Positions 1 to 7,148 of a stretch of DNA of 22,024 nt are shown here, piece by piece. The DNA lies in NCBI GenBank assembly GCA_031292015.1, contig JARLHY010000088.1, positions 1 through 22,024 of the forward strand. The letters run 5' to 3'. Within the stretch, counting starts at the first letter, position 1. Each line of letters begins with the position of its first letter. The notes under the pieces were generated by a model. It did no database searches, was not told where the DNA came from, and was given only the letters and a program-made list of their open reading frames with translations. Position numbers and translations under genes: made by a program. Origin of the DNA: Negativicutes bacterium (lineage in GTDB: Bacteria > Bacillota_C > Negativicutes > Sporomusales_B > JARLHX01).

Positions 1-505
1 CCACGCCGATGGCCGGATTGGGCACCAGTCCGGAAGTCGTGTCCGAGCTGCCGCACTTCATACCCATGACCAGCTTGCTGATCGGACAAGGCTCCCGCAG
101 CGCCAGCGACGCCTCCCGCACCATTTCCTGGGCCAGCAGGACTCCTTGCGCCGCCGTCCGCGCCGCGCCGCCCGTCTCCTGAATAACAAGATGCTCCACC
201 CGTTTGCCGCTGACCCGGATGCCTTCCGTGACTTCAGCCAGATTGGTGCTCTCGCAGCCCAGACTGACAAGGATCACCGAATGCAGGTTGGGGTTGCGGC
301 CCAGGCCGATCAGGGCTTTATTGACAAGGCCGATATCCAGTGGCGTCTGGCAGCAGCCCTGATGATGGGTGAAGCGAGCCGTCCCCTGCACCTGGCGGAC
401 GATGTTCTCCACCACCTCATTGGCGCACACCACCGCCGACAATACGCCCACATAGTTGCGCGTGCCCGCCGTACCGTCAGCCCGGCGGTATCCCATGAAT
501 TCCAT
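1..505 (-). CDS. UxaA/SuyB-type dehydratase-lyase large subunit, C-terminus missing (runs off window)
   Basis: About 168 residues are visible before the frame leaves the left edge. The start is the ATG at 503-505, preceded by AAGGAGG at good spacing inside the end of the small-subunit gene. The N-terminus MEFMGYRRADGTAGTRNYV matches the large domain of altronate/galactarate dehydratases. Further family marks are HQGCCQT, SLGCE and MKCGSSDTTSGLVPNPAIG, the cysteine-containing signature thought to bind the metal or Fe-S centre. In E. coli UxaA this domain is fused to the SAF domain; here the two are separate adjacent genes, as in sulfolactate lyase SuyA/SuyB. The likely reaction is beta-elimination of water (or sulfite) from a hydroxy acid, giving a 2-oxo acid. 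The substrate is unknown: altronate, galactarate, tartrate-like acids or sulfolactate are all possible. It is the last visible gene of the operon that begins at 4777. Confidence 0.88.
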   Translation of the reverse strand, partial: MEFMGYRRADGTAGTRNYVGVLSAVVCANEVVENIVRQVQGTARFTHHQGCCQTPLDIGLVNKALIGLGRNPNLHSVILVSLGCESTNLAEVTEGIRVSGKRVEHLVIQETGGAARTAAQGVLLAQEMVREASLALREPCPISKLVMGMKCGSSDTTSGLVPNPAIGV

Positions 506-507
506 AT

Positions 508-807
508 TTACGCCTCCTTCCGCAGGTCGCCGCGGCCGCGCAGGCTTTCGATATTCTGCACATGGGCGTGGCAGCCGACTTCAATATCGGCGGTCGCCCG
601 CCCGATGGTTTCGCCGTACTTGGAGATTTCTTCCCCCTTGCGGACAACGCGTACCGCGAACTTGTGCCCATAGGGAATATCCTCTTTGATTACGAGCCGG
701 CTGAGCTCGCGGTCCAGCCGGACCACCGCCTCCTGACCGGCTTTCAGTTCCTGCACCGCCGTGGCGACATTATCCGCCGCACGCAGGACAATGGCATCGA
801 TAGCCAT
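508..807 (-). CDS. UxaA/SuyA-type small subunit (SAF domain)
   Basis: A 99-residue protein that is a single SAF domain, the N-terminal part of altronate dehydratase and the equivalent of SuyA in sulfolactate lyase. The family block IPYGHKFAVRVV...ISKYGETIGRATADIEVGCHAHVQN is complete (about residues 44-86); the usual text near the end is GEHVHVHN, so this copy reads CHAHVQN instead. The start ATG at 805-807 has GGAGGAAGAAAT in front. Its stop lies 2 bp before the large-subunit ATG and the ribosome site of that gene lies inside this one, so the two are almost certainly co-translated as an alpha/beta enzyme. The C-terminal extension after the SAF domain is short and charged. Family assignment is secure; substrate is not. 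Confidence 0.88.
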   Translation of the reverse strand: MAIDAIVLRAADNVATAVQELKAGQEAVVRLDRELSRLVIKEDIPYGHKFAVRVVRKGEEISKYGETIGRATADIEVGCHAHVQNIESLRGRGDLRKEA

Positions 808-836
808 ATTTCTTCCTCCCCGCTTTTTCTTTGTGG

Positions 837-2105
837 TCAGTTTACGATTACCGCCACCCCGTCAGGAATAACGGTGATGTTGGACTGGGGTCCGACAACG
901 GCTTCGGCGGCTCTCATCGCCTCTTCGATGGACGATGCCGTCTGAAAGCCCATGTCTTTGATGATCTGATGGTCACACTGGTCGGTGACAAAAATCACCC
1001 GGTGCTTCAGCTGGATGCGGGCCATGATTTGGGTGGCCCATTGGTCGGGAATGGTGGATTCCCGGTCAATCTTCATGATCTTGTCCATCGCCGCTTTCGC
1101 TCCGCCCCGCAGCCAGGTGTAAAGGTCCTCGCTGCCGTGTCCGTCGTTACAGGCCGCGCACGCGATAATCACGCCGCCTTCCCTGCAGGTGGCCTCCGCC
1201 GACGACAGCGCCTTTACGTGTTGATATACGTTTTGGTCAAGCGGATAACCGCCGTTGGAGGTAATAACGATATCGGCAGGTTTTGCCTCGACCGCGGCAA
1301 GTTCTCCGGCAAAGCGGCAACCCGCCAGATGAGCCTCTTCCAGATCACCGGCAAAGGCATTGATAATCTTTTTGTCCGCGTCGATGACGACATTCATGAT
1401 AAACGCCAGCTTGGCCTGTTTGGCGGCAAAAATCATGTCAGTGTGGATCGGGTTGCCCGCCAGTATCCCCGCCCGTGCTTTTTCATGGGCGATGAACTCG
1501 GAGCAGTGATTGGCCAATACGGTTACTTCACTGACAATGCCGGGTAAAACACTTTTGCGGCCGCCGGAAAATCCGGCGAACAAATGCGGTTCGATAAAAC
1601 CTTCGGAAATCAGCAGGTCGGCCTCCACGGCCATTTTATTGATAACCAGATTCCCGCCTGACGGCAATTTGCCGACATTGATCATTGAGGTTTCATCCCA
1701 GCAGTTGTGCACCACTATTTTTTCGCTTTTGTACAGCTTCTCGCCGAATTTGTTCACAAGTTCCTGCTGGGTACTGGCCCGGTGAAATCCTGTCGCGATT
1801 AAAAAAGTTATCTCGGCCTCCGGGTTGCCCTGGCGGATTTCCGCAAGCAGCGCAGGAGCGATGATCTTGGTCGGCACCGGCCGGGTATGATCGCTGGCTA
1901 TGATTACGATCTTTTTACGGCCTTTGGCCAGATCCCGCAGTCTGGGAGAACCCAGCGGGCTTTCCAGAGCCTTGCGCACCAGCTCCGCTTCTCCGGCCGC
2001 GGGCTGATAATGATGGGCATGCGACTCCAAAACGCCTGCCAGTCTCTCTGCCGGGATTTTGGCTTCCATATGGCTTCTGCCGTAAGGAATATTGATTGTA
2101 GGCAT
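837..2105 (-). CDS. larA: LarA-type nickel-pincer (NPN) dependent 2-hydroxyacid racemase/epimerase
   Basis: A 422-residue protein, the normal length for lactate racemase LarA. The catalytic residues of the Lactobacillus plantarum enzyme fall at identical numbers: D72 and R75 in SDHTRP, H108 in TGFHRA, H174 in EPHLFAG, K184 (the lysine that covalently holds the nickel pincer nucleotide) in GGRKSVLPG, and H200 in LANHCSEF. The fold is therefore almost surely active and NPN-loaded. LarA homologues are known to act on lactate, malate, phenyllactate, 2-hydroxyglutarate, other short hydroxyacids and gluconate (C2 epimerisation). Here the gene sits between an enolase-superfamily dehydratase and a UxaA-type enzyme, which suggests a sugar acid or polyhydroxy acid rather than lactate. 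The start ATG at 2103-2105 has AGGGAGG upstream. No larB, larC or larE is in the window, so cofactor synthesis must come from elsewhere. Confidence 0.9.
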   Translation of the reverse strand: MPTINIPYGRSHMEAKIPAERLAGVLESHAHHYQPAAGEAELVRKALESPLGSPRLRDLAKGRKKIVIIASDHTRPVPTKIIAPALLAEIRQGNPEAEITFLIATGFHRASTQQELVNKFGEKLYKSEKIVVHNCWDETSMINVGKLPSGGNLVINKMAVEADLLISEGFIEPHLFAGFSGGRKSVLPGIVSEVTVLANHCSEFIAHEKARAGILAGNPIHTDMIFAAKQAKLAFIMNVVIDADKKIINAFAGDLEEAHLAGCRFAGELAAVEAKPADIVITSNGGYPLDQNVYQHVKALSSAEATCREGGVIIACAACNDGHGSEDLYTWLRGGAKAAMDKIMKIDRESTIPDQWATQIMARIQLKHRVIFVTDQCDHQIIKDMGFQTASSIEEAMRAAEAVVGPQSNITVIPDGVAVIVN

Positions 2106-2186
2106 TTTTCGTCCTCCCTAGCAAGATGGTGTCGCGTGCCAAGAATCTGAAACTCCAGTCCTTGGCGCATACGGGAGCAAAGACTC

Positions 2187-2223
2187 GTTCCTGGACAAAT
2201 ATTTTCGGCATTTGTCCAGGAAC
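2187..2223 (-). other. 13-bp perfect stem-loop between enolase paralogue 1 and larA
   Basis: GTTCCTGGACAAA (2187-2199) and TTTGTCCAGGAAC (2211-2223) are exact inverted repeats around an 11-nt loop. On the minus (transcribed) strand no T-run follows, so it does not read as an ordinary intrinsic terminator; on the plus strand a T-rich but broken tract follows. It lies in the only long gap (133 bp) of an otherwise tight operon. It may be an RNA processing or 3'-end stabilising hairpin that sets the ratio of transporter/dehydratase to racemase, or a DNA operator. Function is not shown. Confidence 0.6.
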
Positions 2224-2238
2224 TCCCTCTATCTTTCT

Positions 2239-3429
2239 TTATTTCACGGTTTCGATAATAGACGCCTTGATCGTATCGGCTGTCAGTTCCTGCCCAAGCC
2301 CGGGCAGGTCGGGCACTTCGTAAACACCGTTGGTAGGCATATAATTGTATTTGCAGGTTTTCGTATTCGGTTCCAGCAAGGCATACCGATGGAGTTCATG
2401 GATAAGGAAATTCGGAATGGCGGCCTCGATCTGAAGAGCCGCTGCTGTGGATATCGGCCCGCCGCAAACATGGATTTGCACGGTTACGTCGTATACATGG
2501 GCCATATCGCAGATTTTCTTTGCTTCCGTCAGACCGCCGCAGGTACAAATATCCGGCTGAATGACATCAATGGAGCCATCCTCGAAGAAGGGCCTGTAGC
2601 CCCATCTGGTGTAAACCCGTTCGCCGGCAGCAATCGGCATATTGACATTGTCCGCCACCTTTTTCATTTGTTTGGGATTCAGCGGCATAACCGGTTCTTC
2701 ATAATAATAGACGCCTATTTCCTCGATCATTCTGCCAAACTGGATAGCTGCGGTGGTATCGGTAAAGGCATGCATTTCCACGATAATATCAACATCCCGG
2801 CCTACAGCCTCCCGGATAGCTTTGAGCCGGTCATAACCCAGCCGCAGCGTCCGGTCGGAAAGAGATCCGGTAAGATTGCGCTGGTTCCAGTTGCCTTTGT
2901 CATCCATGGCGATGGGATCCACCTTCAGGGAGTCATACCCCTCGGCAACGGCGCATCGGGCTGCTTCGGCATATTGCTCCGGTTTCACAAGCATGGCTTT
3001 ATCGCTGCCGTCGCCCCAGCCAAACTGAATCTGACTAGCGTAAGCCCTGATCTTATCCCGTGTTTTTCCGCCCAGCAGTTGGTAAATCGGCGTGTTGAGC
3101 GCTTTCCCCTTGATATCCCACAAAGCGATGTCAATGCCGCTCATACCGGCGGAAAAGATCGTGCCGCCGCCCTGGCCCCAGAATGTTTTCTTCTGCATTT
3201 TGTCCCAGATGGCTTCATTTTTCATCGGATCCATGCCGATGATAATCTTTGCCAGATCCTTGGCCATCCCGAATCCGGCCGAGGCACCGACGCCGTAGGC
3301 CAGTCCGACTTCACCGAACCCCGAGATTCCTTCATCGGTATTGATCTTGACTACAACCGGCCGCCATTTGCTTGTCGCCGACGAAAAGTCATTAGCCACA
3401 TCGATAATATCCACACTGGTGATTTTCAT
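2239..3429 (-). CDS. Enolase-superfamily (mandelate racemase/muconate lactonizing type) acid-sugar dehydratase, paralogue 1
   Basis: A 396-residue protein starting MKITSVDIID; the ATG at 3427-3429 is chosen over upstream in-frame starts because GGAGGT precedes it and because the paralogue at 5918-7105 starts with the same residues. The N-terminal capping domain has NTDEGISGFGEVG (about 30-42). The barrel carries K169/D171 (LKVDP), E218 and H220 (VEMH), the EEP motif at 244-246, E270 (AGER) and H320 (QIHVCGGP). The acidic-x-His, Glu, Glu, His layout resembles the galactonate/mannonate dehydratase branch, where the acidic residues bind Mg2+ and the two histidines act as acid/base catalysts. The expected reaction is dehydration of an aldonic or hydroxy acid to a 2-keto-3-deoxy acid in the cytoplasm. 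It follows MFS paralogue 1 after 55 bp. The substrate cannot be named; a racemase/epimerase activity is possible. Confidence 0.87.
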   Translation of the reverse strand: MKITSVDIIDVANDFSSATSKWRPVVVKINTDEGISGFGEVGLAYGVGASAGFGMAKDLAKIIIGMDPMKNEAIWDKMQKKTFWGQGGGTIFSAGMSGIDIALWDIKGKALNTPIYQLLGGKTRDKIRAYASQIQFGWGDGSDKAMLVKPEQYAEAARCAVAEGYDSLKVDPIAMDDKGNWNQRNLTGSLSDRTLRLGYDRLKAIREAVGRDVDIIVEMHAFTDTTAAIQFGRMIEEIGVYYYEEPVMPLNPKQMKKVADNVNMPIAAGERVYTRWGYRPFFEDGSIDVIQPDICTCGGLTEAKKICDMAHVYDVTVQIHVCGGPISTAAALQIEAAIPNFLIHELHRYALLEPNTKTCKYNYMPTNGVYEVPDLPGLGQELTADTIKASIIETVK

Positions 3430-3484
3430 TTTGATTACCTCCTGCAATTGCATTTTATTATTTGATTCAAGTCCATGAAACCGC

Positions 3485-4777
3485 TCAATACTTGCGGGCA
3501 GCCAGAATTCCTGCCGTAAATGAAGCCAGCAGGCCTGTTCCCACCAAACAGAACAGTCCGTTGGCATAACTGCCGGTCAAACTGATAAAAAAGCCTATAA
3601 TCATCGGCGACAGCGAAGCAAGGCCGGTAGCTATCCCGTTCATGGTTCCGGCAGCCGTCGATAACGACCTGGCCGGCACCAGCCCCTGCAGAAGCGTCCA
3701 GGCTGAAGACGTTGACATCGAAGTGAAGCCGAAAGCCAGAGCCAACAGTATTGCCGAAGGATATTTCCCAGCAACCGTAGCCGCAAAATAAATAGACACA
3801 GCCCCCAGGAGCATGGTAACAGAAAGCAGCGGAGCGCTCCTGCCGATCCGGTCGTTGAGCCAGCCGTTGATGGCCTTGGTTACAACCGTGGTGAGAAAGG
3901 GCAATGACGCCATCCAGCCCATTTCAGTCCAGGAAAATCCCCGGGCTGATTTTAAATAGGTCGGCAGCCACGATACCAGGCCCCAAAACATGAATTGCAG
4001 GCACATGTACCATAAAGCCAGCAGCCAGTAACGGTAATTTGATCCGAACGGCTTTATCCGTTGCCAAAGCGACTGCCGGTCGGCTGTTTCGTCGCCTTTT
4101 CGTTCCCTGGCCAGCCCTTCCTCGATATACTGAAGTTCTAAAGCATTTATTTTTTTATGTGCGCGGGGTGTGTCTGTTGTATGAAACCACAGCAAATACA
4201 GCGGAATCAGGCCTAATCCGATACAGATAAAGAAGTTTTCCCGCCAACCGATGTTGCCGATGATATAAGCGAATACCGGCATAGCCAGTGCGGGAGCCAG
4301 GGATTGGCCAATAACCCAGGTCGCGTTCGCCCGGCCGCGCTCTTGCGGCGGAAACCAGTTTTTGATGAAAAGACTCTGCATCGGATAGTAGAATCCTTCA
4401 CCGACTCCCAGCAGGATCCGGGCGCCGATCAATATGGCAAAACTGGAGGCAAACCCTCCGATAAACAAAGATATGGTCCATAATATGATACACAGGCACA
4501 TTGCCTTGCGCGGGCCGAGATAATCCCCCAGCGGGCTTAAGGTTACATTGGCTATCCCGTAAGCCGCCAGAAAGGCTGACATCATCATCCCAATTTGAAT
4601 CGGCTGCCCTTTTATCCCCATATCGAGCAGAAAAGCGTCGTTTGCCGCAAGAACGGAAACATTCACCCGGTCGATATAAGCTACCATGATGCCGATAAAA
4701 AGAATCGCTACGATAAACAGTCGCCGTCTGGTGGGTCTTTCATTTATGGCCTGACTCAGGTCCAGTGGACTTGACAT
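3485..4777 (-). CDS. MFS carrier, anion:cation symporter (ACS) type, paralogue 1
   Basis: A 430-residue polytopic inner-membrane protein with twelve hydrophobic segments, the usual major facilitator size. AYIDRVNVSV (about 33-42) in the first helix and GDYLGPRKAM (84-93), the motif-A loop between helices 2 and 3, are typical of ACS carriers for glucarate, galactonate, hexuronates and tartrate. A hydrophilic central loop (about residues 205-250) divides the two halves. It probably brings in the organic anion processed by the next genes, with protons or sodium. The ATG at 4775-4777 has GGGGAG in front. It is the first gene of the left operon and follows the 388-bp regulatory gap. It is clearly paralogous to the two carriers at 11125-13744; all three share the residues GIKGQPI/AIKGQPI and end in a -KY terminus. 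Confidence 0.9.
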   Translation of the reverse strand: MSSPLDLSQAINERPTRRRLFIVAILFIGIMVAYIDRVNVSVLAANDAFLLDMGIKGQPIQIGMMMSAFLAAYGIANVTLSPLGDYLGPRKAMCLCIILWTISLFIGGFASSFAILIGARILLGVGEGFYYPMQSLFIKNWFPPQERGRANATWVIGQSLAPALAMPVFAYIIGNIGWRENFFICIGLGLIPLYLLWFHTTDTPRAHKKINALELQYIEEGLARERKGDETADRQSLWQRIKPFGSNYRYWLLALWYMCLQFMFWGLVSWLPTYLKSARGFSWTEMGWMASLPFLTTVVTKAINGWLNDRIGRSAPLLSVTMLLGAVSIYFAATVAGKYPSAILLALAFGFTSMSTSSAWTLLQGLVPARSLSTAAGTMNGIATGLASLSPMIIGFFISLTGSYANGLFCLVGTGLLASFTAGILAARKY

Positions 4778-5102
4778 TGAACTGCTCCCCTCTCGTGCCT
4801 ATAGCTTTCTTGCGAAAGAATTCTTTACTGAAAGGCTCTTCCAAAACGCGGTCCAACTGCAGATTTAAGTACAATGACAAGGCTGTCGCGTCTCATTCGC
4901 TGTTTATCCTGCAAAGTGCTATTCTTCCAGGCCCCCTTTAACAAAGCACATGTCATATCCCTCCTTCTTGCTGTTTGGTATTTCATTCTTCTAGGGATAA
5001 TATATGATTTCCTGCCAAAATAATATATTATCCTGGAAATATTCCCTCTTTTTCTAACTATTTCATTTCAATGTGGCCCGTACTTCCTATTGAACCGTCA
5101 CG
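4778..5102. other. Regulatory gap and leader of the left operon
   Basis: Together with the terminator just to its right this is a 388-bp gene-free stretch. The part near 4778-4960 is an untranslated leader with no convincing ORF and a small hairpin (CTTTC...GAAAG, near 4805-4820). The 4960-5100 part is AT-rich and holds the paired palindromes described at 4997-5031. I could not place a convincing -35/-10 pair. Confidence 0.5.
4997..5031. promoter_or_regulatory. Paired AT-rich palindromes, candidate GntR operator
   Basis: ATAATATATGAT (4997-5008) and ATAATATATTAT (5020-5031) are near-identical 12-mers, 23 bp start to start, about two helical turns. The second is a perfect palindrome, the first differs at one base. 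Taken together GGATAATATAT (4995-5005) and ATATATTATCC (5023-5033) also form an 11-bp inverted repeat. The position, upstream of the carrier gene at 4777 and beside a GntR/FCD gene, fits an operator for a dimer pair. Binding by that GntR protein is inference. Confidence 0.5.
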
Positions 5103-5137
5103 AAAAAAATTCCGGGAAACTGTAGTTCCCGGAATTT
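5103..5137 (-). terminator. Intrinsic terminator after gntR
   Basis: On the minus strand AAATTCCGGGAA and TTCCCGGAATTT form a 12-bp perfect stem (plus coordinates 5107-5118 and 5126-5137) with a 7-nt loop, followed directly by seven T residues (5103-5109, part of them in the stem). It lies 29 bp beyond the gntR stop and cleanly separates the right-hand long operon from the left operon. Confidence 0.9.
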
Positions 5138-5165
5138 AATAGCATCCTTTTACTATAAAAAGTTT

Positions 5166-5855
5166 TTAGCGCAAAGTGTCCTTGCGGCGCTGAAAAGCGG
5201 TCAGCATATTTAGCTTGTGCTGCCGGATAAATTTTTCAATTTCTTCCGGCGGAGCCGACGCTTTAATGAGTTCAATCAGCTCTTCATGCTCCCTGACCGC
5301 TTCTTTCGCCCGGTTGGGAACAAAAGAGAATACCGCCTTGCGAATTTGCGATAATCGCTGCCACGTCTGCCTTAGCCGGTCAATGAGATAGGCATTGCCG
5401 CATTTTTCATAAAAGAATTCATGAAATTCCCTATTCAATTCCCCAAATTGTTCGAATTCAAAGTTATAAAGGGCTTCCTTCATCGCTTTGTTTCTATTTT
5501 CAAGCTCCTCAATATCCTGGGCCGTCATCGTTTTAGATGCAAAAGCGGTCGCAGCCCCGTCCAAAATAGCCAAAACGCCCATTGTCTCTTGAAAGTCGGT
5601 CTCGTTCATCAGTTGCACAACAGCCCCACTGTAAGGGATAACCTGAATATAACCATCTGCTTCCAGTTGATGAATTGCTTCCCGTACTGGAATACTGCTT
5701 AGATTTAGTTCCCGGGCAATACGGTCGATAACAATCCGGGAGCCCGGGGTATAGGTTTCATCAAGAATTTGCTTGCGAATATATTCGTAAGCCTGCTGCT
5801 TTTTGCTTATTGTCGGCTGTTTGTTTGGTTTTGCCTTGTTATTCGTTATATTCAT
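5166..5855 (-). CDS. GntR-family transcriptional regulator, FCD (FadR-type) subfamily
   Basis: A 229-residue DNA-binding protein. A winged helix-turn-helix occupies about residues 18-82 (QAYEYIRKQIL, IARELNLSSIPVREAIHQLEADGYI). An all-helical FCD effector domain follows (about 90-222); H145 (REFHEFF), H190 (REHEEL) and H213 (RQHK) match the metal-binding histidines that help FCD domains bind carboxylate effectors. The ligand is therefore likely the sugar or hydroxy acid handled by the neighbours. It is the last gene of the run beginning at 13744 and is followed by a strong terminator. The ATG at 5853-5855 has only a weak AGGG very close upstream, so translation may be low or coupled. Candidate targets are the palindromes at 4997-5031 and its own upstream region. 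Which operon it controls is inference. Confidence 0.92.
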   Translation of the reverse strand: MNITNNKAKPNKQPTISKKQQAYEYIRKQILDETYTPGSRIVIDRIARELNLSSIPVREAIHQLEADGYIQVIPYSGAVVQLMNETDFQETMGVLAILDGAATAFASKTMTAQDIEELENRNKAMKEALYNFEFEQFGELNREFHEFFYEKCGNAYLIDRLRQTWQRLSQIRKAVFSFVPNRAKEAVREHEELIELIKASAPPEEIEKFIRQHKLNMLTAFQRRKDTLR

Positions 5856-5890
5856 ACCCTATATTGTATCTGATATGAAATGCGTTTTCA
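5853..5890 (-). promoter_or_regulatory. Possible operator/promoter in front of gntR
   Basis: The 62-bp gap before gntR contains TGAAATGCGTTTTCA (5876-5890), an inverted repeat resembling a CcpA cre site but one base too long. It also contains arms TTCATA/TATGAA flanking AT-rich sequence up to the start codon. This could allow separate expression and autoregulation of gntR. The evidence is pattern only. Confidence 0.25.
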
Positions 5891-5917
5891 ACCGACGCCC
5901 CATAATTTACCAGTTCA

Positions 5918-7105
5918 CTATTTAACTGTGACACATATCGCCGCCTTCATTGCTTCTTCACTCATTTCCTGCCCGATCCCCGGTAACTCAGGAATGTCAA
6001 AGTAGCCCTTTACAGGCTGATAATCGTATTTGCCGATCGCAATATTCTCTTTCAGCATAGCGGCCTGATGATGCTCGTGAATAATAAAGTTGGGGATTGC
6101 CGCTTCCAGCTGAAGGGCGGCGGCGGTGGCTATCGGCCCGCCGCAGACATGGGCCTGCACGGTCACGTCATAAAGATGGGCATAATCGGCAATCTTTTTC
6201 CCTTCCGTCAAGCCGCCCACCAAGCCAAGATCCGGCTGAATGACCCGCAGGGAATGATTTTCGAAAAACGGTCGGTAGCCCCAGCGGGTATAAATCCGTT
6301 CGCCACTGGCGAGCGGTATTTTCACATTCTCCGCTACCATTTTCATCATTTCCGGATTCATCGGCATGACCGGCTCCTCCAGGCAAAAGATATCCAGATC
6401 TTCTATTGCCCGGCCCAGCTGAATGGCGGCGGTAGCATCGGTATAGGCGTGAAGTTCGCAAATAATATCTTTGTCAGGACCGATGGCCTCGCGCATCGCC
6501 TTCAGTCTGGCGTAGGCCGTCTTCACCTGTACGCCGGACAAAACCCCGTTCAGATTCCAGCGGGCCCATTTGCCGGTCAGGTCGAACGCGATCGGATCGA
6601 CTTTGATGCAGTCATATCCGTCGTTTACGGCGTCTAAAGCGGCTTCGGCGTACTCTTCGGGTTTGATGAGAACACGGGCGGTCTTTCCCCACCCGAACTG
6701 CAGCTGACTTGCATAGGTTCTCAGTTTTCTTTGCGTTTTCCCACCCAACAGTTTATATGCAGGCACGCCGAGCGCCTTCCCTTTTATATCCCATAACGCG
6801 ATATCCAGGCCACTGATGCCGCCGAAGATCACCGTGCCGCCGCCTTGGCCCCAAAAGGTTTTCTTGTGCAATTTGTCCCAGATTTGCTCATTATTCATCG
6901 GGTCTCTGCCAATAATGAGTCTTGCAAATTCAACACTCATGGCAAACCCGGCTTCCGCACCGATCGCATAAGCAAGGCCGACTTCGCCGAAGCCGCTTAT
7001 ACCCTCGTCGGTATTCACTCTGACGACAACGGGCTTCCAGTAGTCGCCCTTCAGCGGGGGCTTGCCTGTAGTCACTTGAAAAACATCGACGCTGGTTATT
7101 TTCAT
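5918..7105 (-). CDS. Enolase-superfamily (mandelate racemase/muconate lactonizing type) acid-sugar dehydratase, paralogue 2
   Basis: A 395-residue paralogue of the protein at 2239-3429, roughly two thirds identical by eye. The start MKITSVDVF at 7103-7105 is preferred by matching the paralogue; an in-frame GTG twelve bases upstream is an alternative. The catalytic pattern is conserved: K168/D170 (IKVDP), E217 and H219 (CELHAYTD), EEP at 243-245, E269 (SGER) and H319 (QAHVCGGP). Most differences lie in the N-terminal 20s region (TTGKPPLKGDYW against ANDFSSATSKW), which contributes to the substrate-capping loop in this superfamily, so the two may prefer different stereoisomers or chain lengths. 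It follows korC after 43 bp and precedes gntR, so its 2-oxo acid product may feed the oxidoreductase encoded beside it. Substrate unknown. Confidence 0.87.
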   Translation of the reverse strand: MKITSVDVFQVTTGKPPLKGDYWKPVVVRVNTDEGISGFGEVGLAYAIGAEAGFAMSVEFARLIIGRDPMNNEQIWDKLHKKTFWGQGGGTVIFGGISGLDIALWDIKGKALGVPAYKLLGGKTQRKLRTYASQLQFGWGKTARVLIKPEEYAEAALDAVNDGYDCIKVDPIAFDLTGKWARWNLNGVLSGVQVKTAYARLKAMREAIGPDKDIICELHAYTDATAAIQLGRAIEDLDIFCLEEPVMPMNPEMMKMVAENVKIPLASGERIYTRWGYRPFFENHSLRVIQPDLGLVGGLTEGKKIADYAHLYDVTVQAHVCGGPIATAAALQLEAAIPNFIIHEHHQAAMLKENIAIGKYDYQPVKGYFDIPELPGIGQEMSEEAMKAAICVTVK

Positions 7106-7148
7106 TGCTGATTCCACTCTTTCCTGTTAATTTGGCAAAACTCAGCCG

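Noticed and set aside
2212..3465. 417-codon plus-strand open frame
   Set aside because: It lies antisense to the clear enolase-superfamily gene, has no ribosome site and its translation resembles no family; long antisense frames are common in GC-rich genes.
5876..5890. CcpA cre-like site TGAAATGCGTTTTCA
   Set aside because: One base longer than a proper cre site and placed inside an operon; kept only as part of a weak regulatory call.
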